The notes below the pieces were generated by a model. The model worked only from the letters and a program-made list of their open reading frames with translations, had not been told where the DNA came from and made no database searches. Below, in pieces: positions 34,125 to 42,193 of a DNA stretch of 64,000 nucleotides. Source of the stretch: Parasalinivibrio latis (GTDB lineage Bacteria; Pseudomonadota; Gammaproteobacteria; Enterobacterales; Vibrionaceae); NCBI RefSeq assembly GCF_036825535.1, contig NZ_CP098812.1, positions 2,852,001-2,916,000 on the forward strand, given 5' to 3'. Within the stretch, counting starts at the first letter, position 1. Every line of letters begins with the position of its first letter. A program made the position numbers and the translations under genes.

Positions 34125-35021
34125 TTATATAGCGGATAGCTGCTCCATTGACGGTGCGTAAAGATAAGCACCAGTCACCGCCTCCGTAAACATCAACATG
34201 GCATCTGTACTGCCATCACGCTCCCCATACATACTCGCCAGCATTTCACGGAAATTGTGCTGATTATTGCAGTAGGCAATAAACAGCAGGCCATGGTCAC
34301 CGCTTACCGAGCCGTATGGCAGGCTGTGACGTAAAATCTTAAGTCCTTTCCCATTTTCTTTAATATCAACGCGACCAACATGAGATGTTGCTGGCACATC
34401 CTCAAGTTCGACTGAATCAGGCTTGGTACGTCCAATGATCTTTTCCTGTTTTTCAACACCCAGACGTTCCCATGCAGCCAGCTTATGAATAAATCGCTGC
34501 GTCATAACAAAGCTGCCACCGGCACACTTGCCATCTGCGATAATAGCAATGTTGCGGCGGTCCTCATCTGTTTTAGGGTTCTCTGTCCCGTCAACAAAAC
34601 CTGTCATATCACGGGAATCCAGATAGCGGTATCCGTAAGTTTCATCCAATACTTCAACATCACGTGATACACCGGACATAAACTTGCGGAGTAAATAGAA
34701 ATTCAGATCAAGACGGAGGGAGTGGATATGAACCAGAAAATCACTTTCTGTCGCAGGTGCTTGTACTTTCCCCGAGCCAAGTGGCTTAAACACCTCAAAA
34801 TCTGATGGCATCTCACCACCGATTTCTTTCCAGAAAGATGGTGTGAATGAAACGGCAGCGCAAAGGTCAGCTCCCGGTTGTGAGGCGTTAACTTCTTCGA
34901 CCAATGAGTGGAGTGCTTTCAGGTGTTCGCAGACTACTCTTTTATCACCGGTCACTTTAAAAAGGGTATAGAGAGCAAAAGGTCCAGCTTCAGGCAGGAT
35001 GCCCGACTGCGGCGTTGCCAT
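34125..35021 (-). CDS. yfeX: DyP-type haem peroxidase (YfeX-like)
   Basis: 298 residues, close to E. coli YfeX (299). DyP-type peroxidases use haem and hydrogen peroxide to oxidise aromatic substrates; porphyrinogen has been proposed for YfeX. The family signature GXXDG is present as MTGFVDGTENPKT near residue 143, and the proximal haem ligand region is LKILRHSLPYGS near 215. No signal peptide, so cytoplasmic. It follows a yfeZ-like gene and another small gene, the order known from E. coli yfeZ-yfeY-yfeX. Confidence 0.93.
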   Translation of the reverse strand: MATPQSGILPEAGPFALYTLFKVTGDKRVVCEHLKALHSLVEEVNASQPGADLCAAVSFTPSFWKEIGGEMPSDFEVFKPLGSGKVQAPATESDFLVHIHSLRLDLNFYLLRKFMSGVSRDVEVLDETYGYRYLDSRDMTGFVDGTENPKTDEDRRNIAIIADGKCAGGSFVMTQRFIHKLAAWERLGVEKQEKIIGRTKPDSVELEDVPATSHVGRVDIKENGKGLKILRHSLPYGSVSGDHGLLFIAYCNNQHNFREMLASMYGERDGSTDAMLMFTEAVTGAYLYAPSMEQLSAI

Positions 35022-35136
35022 ACTTATTCTCCTGTTAATGGCCTGGTCTCAGGTGATACTACGTGGTTAACCAACGTGTTTCTTTGCTTTTTATCATATA
35101 GCACAACAAAGCCAACACGTATTACACACGATATAC

Positions 35137-35165
35137 AAAAAAACCGCAGCGTGTGCTGCGGTTCT
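35137..35165 (-). terminator. Terminator of the exported-protein gene
   Basis: ACCGCAGC-GTGT-GCTGCGGT stem with a T7 run on the minus strand, 23 nt past the stop at 35185. It separates that gene from the peroxidase. Confidence 0.9.
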
Positions 35166-35184
35166 TTTCAGGAAAAAAGGGCGG

Positions 35185-35583
35185 TTATACCGAGGTTACT
35201 TCAACCTTGAGGTGCATGTGTTCTCGAAGCTCAGAATCGTTGACATCAAATGACATTGGCTGATGTAAGCCTGTCCGGAATGTCGGGGAAGCAATGGTAC
35301 GCCAGCTTCCATCATTACATTGCTCCTGAAACTGAAGGCAAATTTTCACCTGTTCCCCATCAAACTCAATGAGTTCAGCTTTACCAAGCAACCCAGGCAA
35401 CTGGGAGCCGTCATTGGAAAACAATATTGTCTCCTCTCCCGGTAAAAGAGAGACAGAGGTAGAAGCTTCGTGAGTATGCCCATCACGGGAAAGGGCAAAA
35501 GCCACATCCAACTGCCAGTCTGCGACGGCAAAGGGACTGAGCATCATGCCAAATAGTGCCAGGCCTTTTTTCCAGTCATTCAT
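35185..35583 (-). CDS. Small exported protein of unknown function
   Basis: 132 residues that I do not recognise. A signal peptide (LALFGMMLSPFAVA, cut before DWQLDVAF) makes it periplasmic. The mature part, about 110 residues, is rich in beta-prone stretches: DVAFALSRDGHTHEASTSVSLLPGEETILFSNDG, KAELIEFDGEQVKICLQFQEQC and HLKVEVTSV. It has two Cys (in KICLQFQEQC), possibly a disulfide. It begins 3 nt after the yfeZ-like gene, so they are probably co-translated, and it occupies the place where E. coli has yfeY, which it does not resemble. Confidence 0.75.
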   Translation of the reverse strand: MNDWKKGLALFGMMLSPFAVADWQLDVAFALSRDGHTHEASTSVSLLPGEETILFSNDGSQLPGLLGKAELIEFDGEQVKICLQFQEQCNDGSWRTIASPTFRTGLHQPMSFDVNDSELREHMHLKVEVTSV

Positions 35584-35586
35584 TGT

Positions 35587-36057
35587 TTACTTTCCTGGGT
35601 CTGAACCTGTATCTGCAAATACTCGACGAAGCGTGCGGCTCCTCAACAAGTATATGAAGAACCAGAACGTAGCAACTAGAGCCAGCGCATGAGGCCACTC
35701 AAACGTCCAGTGGTAAGCCTCCAACGCTAAGATCTGCAGTACAAAATCTACACTTAATGCAGCGAACAAAATCCACTGCCCTGACCGCCACAATGTATTT
35801 ATCCATGATTTATTGTAGTGACGGGCTCCCGCAAGCCAGGCAAGCAACAGTCCGGGTAAACCGACAACCAATCCGGTATATAGTGCCACTTGATGTGGGT
35901 AAAGCAGGTTTAACATATGTGAGCCGTGACTCCGGCTTACACCTGCCATCAACAACACTAACCAAGACCGGGACATGAATGCTACCATCAACCAAAACCA
36001 AACTGTTGGCTTCAGGTTGCCGTGCTTGTCCAGTCTATTGAAATCTAACTCGTTCAC
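35587..36057 (-). CDS. yfeZ: YfeZ-like inner-membrane protein (DUF2919)
   Basis: 156 residues if translation starts at the GTG at 36057 (product starts VNELDFNRLDKHGNLKP); the open frame continues to 36162 but the extra 35 residues look unlike the family. Four predicted membrane helices (about 18-40, 55-75, 90-110, 120-145). The opening DKHGNLKPxxWFWL is the DUF2919 hallmark. The start is uncertain because the Shine-Dalgarno is weak. First of a run of three genes (with the exported protein and yfeX). Confidence 0.82.
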   Translation of the reverse strand: MNELDFNRLDKHGNLKPTVWFWLMVAFMSRSWLVLLMAGVSRSHGSHMLNLLYPHQVALYTGLVVGLPGLLLAWLAGARHYNKSWINTLWRSGQWILFAALSVDFVLQILALEAYHWTFEWPHALALVATFWFFIYLLRSRTLRRVFADTGSDPGK

Positions 36058-36189
36058 AGTGATTACTCTAAAAATATCAGTGCTCTTCTTATGGAGCCTT
36101 GAACGGGTCATTTCAATAGCAAATCTCAATGGACTGCATTGGGAACACGTCCAAATTCGCACTTAAGTCTTTATTGATAAAGGGATTAG

Positions 36190-36214
36190 AAAGAAATGTG
36201 CGCCTCAGCGCACA
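36190..36214 (-). terminator. Probable terminator of the YbjQ-like gene
   Basis: TGTGCGC-CTCA-GCGCACA stem followed on the minus strand by TTTCTTTC, 74 nt past the stop codon. The T-run is interrupted. Confidence 0.5.
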
Positions 36215-36287
36215 ATTAGATTTCAGAATTTACAGCTAACATCACGAAATTGAATCATTTAGCCTTTGCCTGACATTGATTTGAATA

Positions 36288-36608
36288 TCAATCCAAACTA
36301 ACCGCAGTTCCACTGACGCTGACCATCATCATGCCGCCGTTGGCACCAACAACTTCATAATCCAGATCGATTCCGACAACTGCATTGGCCCCCAAAGCAC
36401 GGGCTCGCTGCTCGAGCTCTTCAAAGGCAATCTCCCGTGCCCTCGACAGCTCTTGCTCATACGCACCTGATCGGCCACCAACAATGTCACGCACTGCTGC
36501 AAACAGATCTTTAAATACGTTGGCTCCCAGAATAGCCTCACCGACTACCACACCGTGGTAGTGAACAATCCGGCGACCTTCGACTGATGGTGTTGTGGTT
36601 AATATCAT
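36288..36608 (-). CDS. YbjQ/UPF0145 family protein
   Basis: 106 residues, the usual UPF0145 (DUF74) size. The segments TTTPSVEGRRIVHYHGVVVGEAILGANVFKDLFAAVRDIVGGRSGAYE and ARALGANAVVGIDLDYEVVG are characteristic; the family forms pentameric rings and was once called heavy-metal binding. No exact role is known. Divergent from the DUF2956 gene; the gap is 75 nt. Confidence 0.92.
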   Translation of the reverse strand: MILTTTPSVEGRRIVHYHGVVVGEAILGANVFKDLFAAVRDIVGGRSGAYEQELSRAREIAFEELEQRARALGANAVVGIDLDYEVVGANGGMMMVSVSGTAVSLD

Positions 36609-36682
36609 CGAGCGCTCCTTTGCTGTTTAATCCCCCAGTTCACTGGGTATAATGCCGTAAAACCATGACATAACAAATTAAC

Positions 36683-37018
36683 ATGAATAAAGACACAATC
36701 TCCCCCGAAACCCAGCAAGAAGCGATGAAAATCGCCAAAGCAACGCAGAAACCGGGACAGACCAAAGAGCAGACCAAACTGATAGCTCAGGGAATAGAAA
36801 AAGGAATCGCTCTGTATAAAAAACAACAAAAGGTAAAAGCACGGGAAAAAGACAAACTGCGTAAAAAACAAATAAGGGATAAGCGCGCTTCAGGTGAAGA
36901 GACAGCAGATACAATCGAACATGAAGTCACATTACAAAACAATAGCAGCATCTTGCCTTGGGTTTTACTGGCAATCAGTTGGGCGGTGTTCGTTGCGGTA
37001 TTCATCCTGTTCAAGTAG
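36683..37018 (+). CDS. DUF2956 family small membrane protein
   Basis: 111 residues: a highly charged Lys/Gln-rich part (about 1-80, basic coiled region KKQQKVKAREKDKLRKKQIRDKR) and one C-terminal membrane helix (SSILPWVLLAISWAVFVAVFILF), so tail-anchored with the basic part in the cytoplasm. The opening SPETQQEAMKIAKATQKPGQTKEQTKLIAQGIEKGI is the DUF2956 pattern of vibrios and related bacteria. Unknown function. The next gene starts 10 nt later. Confidence 0.85.
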   Translation: MNKDTISPETQQEAMKIAKATQKPGQTKEQTKLIAQGIEKGIALYKKQQKVKAREKDKLRKKQIRDKRASGEETADTIEHEVTLQNNSSILPWVLLAISWAVFVAVFILFK

Positions 37019-37027
37019 GGAGAAAAC

Positions 37028-37468
37028 ATGGCTGTCAGGGATGTCATAAGATGCCAAACATTATGTCTGGCTGTACTCACAGTAACAGGATGTTCATCAG
37101 GAGAGGATATGGAAAGGATGAAAATCAATCAGCTTTGCAGCGACAAACCCAATTGCGTCTCTACCATTGAAAGCAGGGAGCAGTTCTCACTTTCCCCTTT
37201 TCGGCTGAAAACTAATGATATAAATGCAATTAAAGAAATTGCCCTTCGTCTTCCAGGTGCCCGCCTGGCTGAAGAAAGTGAAGGTTACCTGAGAATTGAA
37301 TGCGTCAGCAAAATCATGCGTTTCGTGGATGACCTTGAGCTGAAAATCGATAACGGTAACCTTGTGGTGCGTTCTGAGTCCCGAGTCGGTTACTCCGATT
37401 TTGGTGTAAACCGCAAGCGTGCAGAAACACTGCGAACCGCTCTGAGAGAAGCCGGGATAACAGAGTGA
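37028..37468 (+). CDS. DUF1499 family lipoprotein
   Basis: 146 residues. The N-terminus ends in a lipobox (VLTVTGC, Cys near 22). Then CSDKPNCVSTIE, LRIECVSKIMRFVDDLELKID and VRSESRVGYSDFGVNRKRAETLR form the DUF1499 domain. Function unknown. It runs with the DUF2956 gene and converges on the next gene with no base between the two stop codons. Confidence 0.85.
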   Translation: MAVRDVIRCQTLCLAVLTVTGCSSGEDMERMKINQLCSDKPNCVSTIESREQFSLSPFRLKTNDINAIKEIALRLPGARLAEESEGYLRIECVSKIMRFVDDLELKIDNGNLVVRSESRVGYSDFGVNRKRAETLRTALREAGITE

Positions 37469-37747
37469 TTACTTTACTGACTTGGACAGGTCTTCGCGCC
37501 GTGAAAGTACCCAATCAAGCTTAAACGGCCCCCAGCTTTCGACCTTATAGTAACCGTCGTTGTGGCGGCGGCCATCCTGGACAAAGCTCAACTGGATGCC
37601 TAAACCAGGTAAAGATTTGATCACGTCCTGGATTGTACGGCGAGGCCACCCGGTCACCTCGACCAAACGTGGTACGTTTGGACGTTCTATATCCTGGACC
37701 AGATAGGCGAGATAAAGACGACGTGCAAAAACTGGATTCAGTTCCAT
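37469..37747 (-). CDS. Winged-helix DNA-binding protein
   Basis: 92 residues from the ATG at 37747 (GGGGG 5 nt upstream, product MELNPVFARRLYLAYL); the frame opens earlier at 37819, but that extension lacks family character. The segment NVPRLVEVTGWPRRTIQDVIKSLPGLGIQLSFVQDGRRHNDGYY is a helix-turn-helix followed by a wing. It resembles small regulators common in vibrios. Its target is unknown. The stop codon touches that of the DUF1499 gene on the other strand. Confidence 0.75.
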   Translation of the reverse strand: MELNPVFARRLYLAYLVQDIERPNVPRLVEVTGWPRRTIQDVIKSLPGLGIQLSFVQDGRRHNDGYYKVESWGPFKLDWVLSRREDLSKSVK

Positions 37748-37908
37748 TGATACCCCCATTAATACTGGAATAAATTCCATTATTGGCTCTGCTCTGGGGG
37801 AAATGTTGCGCTTGATCAAACGTCAGACCAATCCCACCTGACGAGTTGCCCAAAAAGAGACATATGCAACAATTTTAATGGGTTATACAACCCGTTGTTC
37901 GAGCCAAA

Positions 37909-38382
37909 TTAAGAGGGAGTATGGTTTGCTGCAGCCTGTTTAGACTGTTTTGTTATCAAGCCTCCACCATAAAGCCCCGCCATCAGACCAACAACAAAAA
38001 TTAATGGTTGGACTAAACCAGAACCCAAAGCGGTCAAAGCCGGACCTGGACAGATCCCCGCAAGTCCCCAGCCAATACCAAATAATGCCGCCCCCCCGAC
38101 CAGTTTTAGGGTTATCTGTCTATGACCCGGTTGAGCAATATGGAATCCATTTAGTGCACAACTCCGACGGCGAATAACCAAATGGTACACTGGCGCAAAT
38201 ACGCCGATGGCGCCAACCATGACAAACGCCAGAGACGGGTCCCACTTACCGGTAACATCGAGGAATCCCTGCACTTTGCCTGGGTCAACCATTCCGGAGA
38301 AAACCATCCCTGTACCAAACAAAAAGCCACAACATAATGCAGAAGTTAGGGTTAAGGCATTGTTTTTATGAGAGGAGATCAT
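37909..38382 (-). CDS. YeeE/YedE family sulfur transporter, C-terminal half-protein
   Basis: 157 residues with about four membrane helices. The DUF395 core GWGLAGICPGPALTALGSG has the cysteine of the family. YeeE/YedE proteins carry thiosulfate or other sulfur compounds across the inner membrane; here the transporter is split into two proteins of about 140-157 residues, as in PmpA/PmpB pairs. It overlaps the upstream half by 4 bp, so the two are translationally coupled and probably assemble together. Confidence 0.88.
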   Translation of the reverse strand: MISSHKNNALTLTSALCCGFLFGTGMVFSGMVDPGKVQGFLDVTGKWDPSLAFVMVGAIGVFAPVYHLVIRRRSCALNGFHIAQPGHRQITLKLVGGAALFGIGWGLAGICPGPALTALGSGLVQPLIFVVGLMAGLYGGGLITKQSKQAAANHTPS

Positions 38383-38798
38383 AAGAAAAGCCCTCCATGA
38401 CGGAGAAAAAACACCGTTACACCGGCAGTGAACATAAAGGTAACAGTCGCAACCAGAGAGCGAACTGAAAAACGGCCAATTCCACAGATACCGTGACCAC
38501 TTGTACAGCCATTAGCTAAACTCGCCCCAAGCCCTACCAACAGGCCTGCAATAACAAGTATCCAAAATGATGGTGAAAAATGCCCGGTTAATGCACCGAT
38601 TCTGTCCTGAAAGACAAATCCGGCGGACATCATCCCCAGTATAAACAGCACTCGCCACAACACGTCCTGCTGCACCGTTTTCATAATTCCTGCTGCTATA
38701 CCGCTTATACCGGCAATGCGACCATTAACAAAAAGCAAAAGGGCCGCTGCGCCCCCTACCATCGCTCCGCCAAACAAAGCTGAAATGTACTCATTCAT
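38379..38798 (-). CDS. YeeE/YedE family sulfur transporter, N-terminal half-protein
   Basis: 139 residues, mostly membrane-spanning. Carries GLGASLANGCTSGHGICGIGRFSVRSLVATVTFM, the DUF395 signature with the conserved GCTSGHG cysteine that binds the sulfur substrate. It lies between the ArsR-type regulator (8-bp overlap) and the partner half-protein (4-bp overlap), so all three genes are one unit. Confidence 0.9.
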   Translation of the reverse strand: MNEYISALFGGAMVGGAAALLLFVNGRIAGISGIAAGIMKTVQQDVLWRVLFILGMMSAGFVFQDRIGALTGHFSPSFWILVIAGLLVGLGASLANGCTSGHGICGIGRFSVRSLVATVTFMFTAGVTVFFLRHGGLFL

Positions 38799-39105
38799 TT
38801 TTTATATCTGCCCTAAATTCCTCACACCAAGCCCCCTGTATAGCAGCCATCAGGGCTCTGACTTTTTTGTTGTCTACACGGTAGAAGACCGTTTGGGCTT
38901 CCTTTCGTGTTTCCACCATCCCTGCAGCCCGCAACACCTGAAGGTGCTGTGAAAACGCAGATTGGCTAAGCCTGCTGCTTTCCAACAGTTGAGAAACCGA
39001 TGCTTCGCTTTCACACAGTTGGCACAAAACCATCAGGCGATCGGGGTGAGCCAGGACACGTAATGCATTCGCAGCGTCCTGCGCTTGTTCATATAACGCT
39101 TTCAT
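38791..39105 (-). CDS. ArsR-family transcriptional regulator (BigR/SqrR/YgaV-like)
   Basis: 104 residues from the ATG at 39105 (TGGAG 6 nt upstream); ATG 39108 and a TTG at 39117 are alternatives. The winged-helix fold reads ALRVLAHPDRLMVLCQLCESEASVSQLLESSRLSQSAFSQHLQVLRAAGMVETRKEAQTVFYRVDN. It lacks the arsenic/metal-site ELCVCDL motif. It has cysteines in VLCQLCES and near the end (GAWCEEF), the positions where BigR/YgaV regulators sense reactive sulfur by forming a persulfide or disulfide. Leader of the YeeE operon, hence probably its repressor (inference). Confidence 0.85.
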   Translation of the reverse strand: MKALYEQAQDAANALRVLAHPDRLMVLCQLCESEASVSQLLESSRLSQSAFSQHLQVLRAAGMVETRKEAQTVFYRVDNKKVRALMAAIQGAWCEEFRADIKNE

Positions 39106-39123
39106 CATCAACTCCAAAGCACT

Positions 39124-39139
39124 ATTAGATTATTCTAAT
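39124..39139. promoter_or_regulatory. Operator 1 of the ArsR-YeeE operon
   Basis: Perfect inverted repeat ATTAGA-TTAT-TCTAAT overlapping the -10 element. A second related repeat lies 40 bp upstream. Confidence 0.6.
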
Positions 39140-39157
39140 TTAACTATATCAAGTCAA
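39129..39157 (-). promoter_or_regulatory. Sigma-70 promoter of the ArsR-YeeE operon
   Basis: On the minus strand TTGACT (39157-39152), 17 nt, AATAAT (39134-39129). It lies 24 nt before the regulator ATG; the -10 is covered by operator 1. Confidence 0.65.
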
Positions 39158-39164
39158 ATCTAAT

Positions 39165-39178
39165 TTAGTTTTTACTAA
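39165..39178. promoter_or_regulatory. Operator 2 of the ArsR-YeeE operon
   Basis: TTAGT-TTTT-ACTAA inverted repeat, upstream of the -35 element, centred 40 bp (close to four helical turns) from operator 1 and sharing its TTAG/CTAA half-sites. Confidence 0.45.
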
Positions 39179-39386
39179 TTATAATACAAGTTTCTCCATT
39201 ATGAGACCCAATTCGTACTCCAACACGAAGCCGGATTCATCGCAGCCCCACTACAATTCACATCCCGCGCATCAGTATCACAGGGCACGGTATATATGAA
39301 TTGGTACTAACGCAGTAACTTGCTTTCGCCCCCATGCAATGTCACTCTTATCGCCTTGACATTGAAGGAAGAAGAAAGGAAACGTG

Positions 39387-39731
39387 ATGGCGACGGTTTA
39401 CGGCATAAAAAATTGCGACACCATCAAAAAAGCCCGTAAATGGCTCGAAGACAACGGTGTTACTTATACCTTTCATGATTACCGGGCTGATGGTCTCTCT
39501 GCAGAATTGATTAATACCTTTGTCGCAGAATTAGGTTGGGAAGCACTGGTAAATAAGCGTGGAACCACGTATCGCCAGCTCAGCGAAGAACAAAAAAATA
39601 CGCTGAATGAAGAGAGTGCCAAAGCACTGCTGCTTGAATTTCCGGCTATGATTAAACGCCCGATACTGGTTACAGCTAACCAGTATCACCTTGGTTTTAA
39701 ACCGGCACAATATGCCGACATCTTTGCATAA
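39387..39731 (+). CDS. yffB: ArsC/Spx-family protein YffB
   Basis: 114 residues from the ATG at 39387 (AAGGAAA upstream). Thioredoxin-like ArsC fold with a single N-terminal cysteine in VYGIKNCDTIKKARKWLEDNG. The motif ...VNKRGTTYRQL and IKRPILVTANQYHLGFKPAQY are typical of the YffB group. These proteins bind glutathione and are not proven arsenate reductases. It lies 21 nt before dapE, the same pair as in E. coli. Confidence 0.93.
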   Translation: MATVYGIKNCDTIKKARKWLEDNGVTYTFHDYRADGLSAELINTFVAELGWEALVNKRGTTYRQLSEEQKNTLNEESAKALLLEFPAMIKRPILVTANQYHLGFKPAQYADIFA

Positions 39732-39752
39732 GAACTACCGAAAGGACGCTCC

Positions 39753-40886
39753 ATGACAGAAAGTGCTGTATTGTCATTAGCCAAGGACCTGATTGGCCGT
39801 GAATCTGTGACACCGGAAGATGCAGGCTGCCAGACACTGATGTGTGAACGGCTGGAAAAACTGGGTTTTAACATAGAGTGGATGGTATTTGAGGATACTA
39901 CCAACTTCTGGGCTCGACGTGGAACTGATGGCCCTCTCTTTGCTTTTGCCGGGCATACCGATGTAGTCCCGGCTGGCCCATTGGGGCAATGGCATACCCC
40001 ACCTTTTGAGCCTACCGTAATCGACGGCCACCTTCACGGACGCGGCGCAGCAGATATGAAAGGCTCCCTTGCTGCCATGGTCGTCGCGGTTGAACGCTTT
40101 ATCGATACCAATCCGGATCACAAAGGTTCCATTGGCTTTTTGATAACTTCTGACGAGGAAGGCCCATTCATTAACGGTACCACCCGGGTTGTTGACACTT
40201 TGATGGCTAGAAATGAGCTTATCGATATGTGTATCGTCGGTGAACCGTCCAGCACCCACACTGTCGGAGATGTGGTAAAAAATGGCCGCAGAGGATCTAT
40301 CACTGGGGATCTGACAGTCAAGGGGATTCAAGGGCATGTTGCGTACCCGCACCTTGCAAGAAACCCTGTTCACCAGGCAATGCCGGCGCTGGCAGAGCTA
40401 TGCGCTGTAACCTGGGACAACGGTAACGACTTCTTCCCTCCGACAAGTTTCCAAATCGCCAATATAAACGGTGGCACTGGCGCTTCCAACGTGATCCCCG
40501 GGGAGTGTCATATCCAGTTCAATTTCCGGTTCAGTACAGAGTCGACTGATGAAGATCTGAAGCGCCGGGTTCATTCCGTACTGGATGCGCACGGCCTGGA
40601 GTACGAGCTAAAGTGGACACTCAGCGGGCAGCCATTCCTGACAGATGCTGGCACCCTTGTCGATGCAGTTGTTGAAGCTATAGAGGAAACCACACATCAG
40701 AAACCGGATCTGTTAACGACAGGCGGTACTTCTGACGGCCGCTTTATTGCCAAAATGGGGGGGCAGGTTGTGGAACTCGGCCCGGTTAATGCCACTATCC
40801 ACAAGGTCAATGAATGCGTCCGTGTTGCTGACCTCGAAATTCTGGCTGACATGTACCAAAAGGCACTCGAAAAAACGCTGGTTTAA
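39753..40886 (+). CDS. dapE: Succinyl-diaminopimelate desuccinylase
   Basis: 377 residues. Removes succinate from N-succinyl-LL-diaminopimelate in lysine and cell-wall synthesis. Zinc-binding M20 peptidase fold: FAFAGHTDVVPAG (zinc histidine and catalytic Asp), GRGAADMKGSLAAM, SDEEGPFINGT (catalytic Glu pair), and the C-terminal HKVNECVRVADLEILADMY histidine. Length matches E. coli DapE (375). AAAGGA precedes the ATG. dapA lies nearby but in a separate leftward operon. Confidence 0.98.
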   Translation: MTESAVLSLAKDLIGRESVTPEDAGCQTLMCERLEKLGFNIEWMVFEDTTNFWARRGTDGPLFAFAGHTDVVPAGPLGQWHTPPFEPTVIDGHLHGRGAADMKGSLAAMVVAVERFIDTNPDHKGSIGFLITSDEEGPFINGTTRVVDTLMARNELIDMCIVGEPSSTHTVGDVVKNGRRGSITGDLTVKGIQGHVAYPHLARNPVHQAMPALAELCAVTWDNGNDFFPPTSFQIANINGGTGASNVIPGECHIQFNFRFSTESTDEDLKRRVHSVLDAHGLEYELKWTLSGQPFLTDAGTLVDAVVEAIEETTHQKPDLLTTGGTSDGRFIAKMGGQVVELGPVNATIHKVNECVRVADLEILADMYQKALEKTLV

Positions 40887-40907
40887 GTATTTCCTTTACC
40901 AGGAACC

Positions 40908-40937
40908 AAGCCGGGTCTACATACCCGGCTTTTTATT
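40908..40937 (+). terminator. Terminator of yffB-dapE
   Basis: AAGCCGGGT-CTACAT-ACCCGGCTT stem followed by TTTATT, 22 nt past the dapE stop. Confidence 0.9.
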
Positions 40938-41049
40938 GCTCCTAAGCATATGCGCACATATAAGCCATCTACACTGCCGTTTATAAGAGAAATTACTCGT
41001 ACTGCAGGTATACTTGTGAGCATCCTCCTCCGCTGGAAAGGAAGCAAAT

Positions 41050-41265
41050 ATGGAGTTTTTAACCAACCCCTGGGTAATTATTGCCATTGTGCTGGCTGTG
41101 GTGATCAGCAACATTATGGCAGTGAAATATACAGCCAACGCCAAGTTCGGGATGAAGAAGAAAAAGCCCGAAGATGCCTTTGCCAGCAAAGAAAGACCAC
41201 CGGCAACAAGCAAGAAAAAGTCTGGTTACGATGACGATGACGACGAACCTTCCGGGTTTATCTGA
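41050..41265 (+). CDS. Small single-pass membrane protein (DUF2897-like)
   Basis: 71 residues: an N-terminal membrane helix (NPWVIIAIVLAVVISNIMAV), a basic KKKK stretch, and an acidic tail with DDDDDE. The architecture resembles E. coli YpfN, which also sits beside dapE, and DUF2897 proteins of vibrios. AAAGGAAG precedes the ATG. Function unknown. Confidence 0.75.
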   Translation: MEFLTNPWVIIAIVLAVVISNIMAVKYTANAKFGMKKKKPEDAFASKERPPATSKKKSGYDDDDDEPSGFI

Positions 41266-41279
41266 CGGTATGAAAAACA

Positions 41280-41307
41280 AAAAGGCAGCGATAAAAAATC
41301 GCTGCCT
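41280..41307. terminator. Bidirectional terminator
   Basis: AAGGCAGCGAT/ATCGCTGCCTT stem between the small membrane protein (stop 41265) and the convergent purC (stop 41378). A-rich on the left, TGATATTTT on the right. Confidence 0.75.
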
Positions 41308-41377
41308 TGATATTTTATGTACGTAGATTTTTTAACCGGCCAAACGACGCAATCGTTTGCTATAAAGAGTTAAAAAA

Positions 41378-42088
41378 TTACAGCTTAAGACCGATACGAT
41401 CAGCCACTTCAATATAAGCTTCAACAACGCCACCGAGCCCCTGGCGGAACCGGTCCTTATCCAGCTTCTTACGGGTTTCCTTGTCCCACAGACGGCAGCC
41501 ATCGGGACTGAATTCGTCACCGAGGACAATCTCACCTTCATAGAGGCCAAACTCAAGCTTGTAATCAACCAGGATCATACCACCTTGATCAAACAGCCCT
41601 TTAAGCACATCGTTTACTTTGAAGGTCAGCTCTTTCATGCGCGCAAGGTGCTCGGCTTTGGCAAACCCCAGAGATTCACACAGTGACTCATTTACCATTG
41701 GGTCATGCAGCGCATCGTTTTTCAGGAACAACTCAAAAGTAGGCGGGGTCAGCTCGGTGCCTTCCTCAATACCCAGGCGGCGGCAAAGAGAGCCGGCAGC
41801 AACGTTGCGAATTACACACTCAACCGGAATCATCTCCAGCTTTTTCACCAGCGCTTCAGTATCGGACAACAGACGGTCCATCTGAGTCGGTATGCCGGCC
41901 TCTTCAAGCTTGGTCATAATAAAGTGGTTAAACTTATTGTTTACCTCACCTTTACGATCCAGTTGCTCTACCTTCTGGCCATCAAACGCAGACGTATCAT
42001 TGCGGAATTCCAGCACAAAGCGCTGTTCATCGTCAGTCGCAAATACTGACTTAGCTTTTCCACGATACAACTCAGCTCGCTTTTCCAT
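41378..42088 (-). CDS. purC: Phosphoribosylaminoimidazole-succinocarboxamide synthase (SAICAR synthetase)
   Basis: 236 residues, the bacterial length. Joins CAIR and aspartate in purine synthesis using ATP. ELYRGKAKSVFATDDEQRFVLEFRNDTSAFDGQK at the start and LVDYKLEFGLYEGEIVLGDEFSPDGCRLWD in the second half are PurC signatures. It follows bamC by 105 bp with a terminator-like hairpin between, although dapA-bamC-purC is an operon in E. coli. I found no PurR box directly upstream. Confidence 0.98.
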   Translation of the reverse strand: MEKRAELYRGKAKSVFATDDEQRFVLEFRNDTSAFDGQKVEQLDRKGEVNNKFNHFIMTKLEEAGIPTQMDRLLSDTEALVKKLEMIPVECVIRNVAAGSLCRRLGIEEGTELTPPTFELFLKNDALHDPMVNESLCESLGFAKAEHLARMKELTFKVNDVLKGLFDQGGMILVDYKLEFGLYEGEIVLGDEFSPDGCRLWDKETRKKLDKDRFRQGLGGVVEAYIEVADRIGLKL

Positions 42089-42157
42089 TCACCTTATTCT
42101 CCGTTTAAGGGAAGTCACATCCGTGACCCACAAACACATCCAAACTAACTCACATAC

Positions 42158-42188
42158 AAAGAGAGGACACCTGGCGGCGTCCTCTCTG
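42158..42188 (-). terminator. Hairpin between bamC and purC
   Basis: AGAGAGGAC/GTCCTCTCT stem with a loop of about 10 nt, followed on the minus strand by TTTGTATG, 6 nt past the bamC stop. Terminator or attenuator for purC. Confidence 0.65.
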
Positions 42189-42193
42189 GCAAA

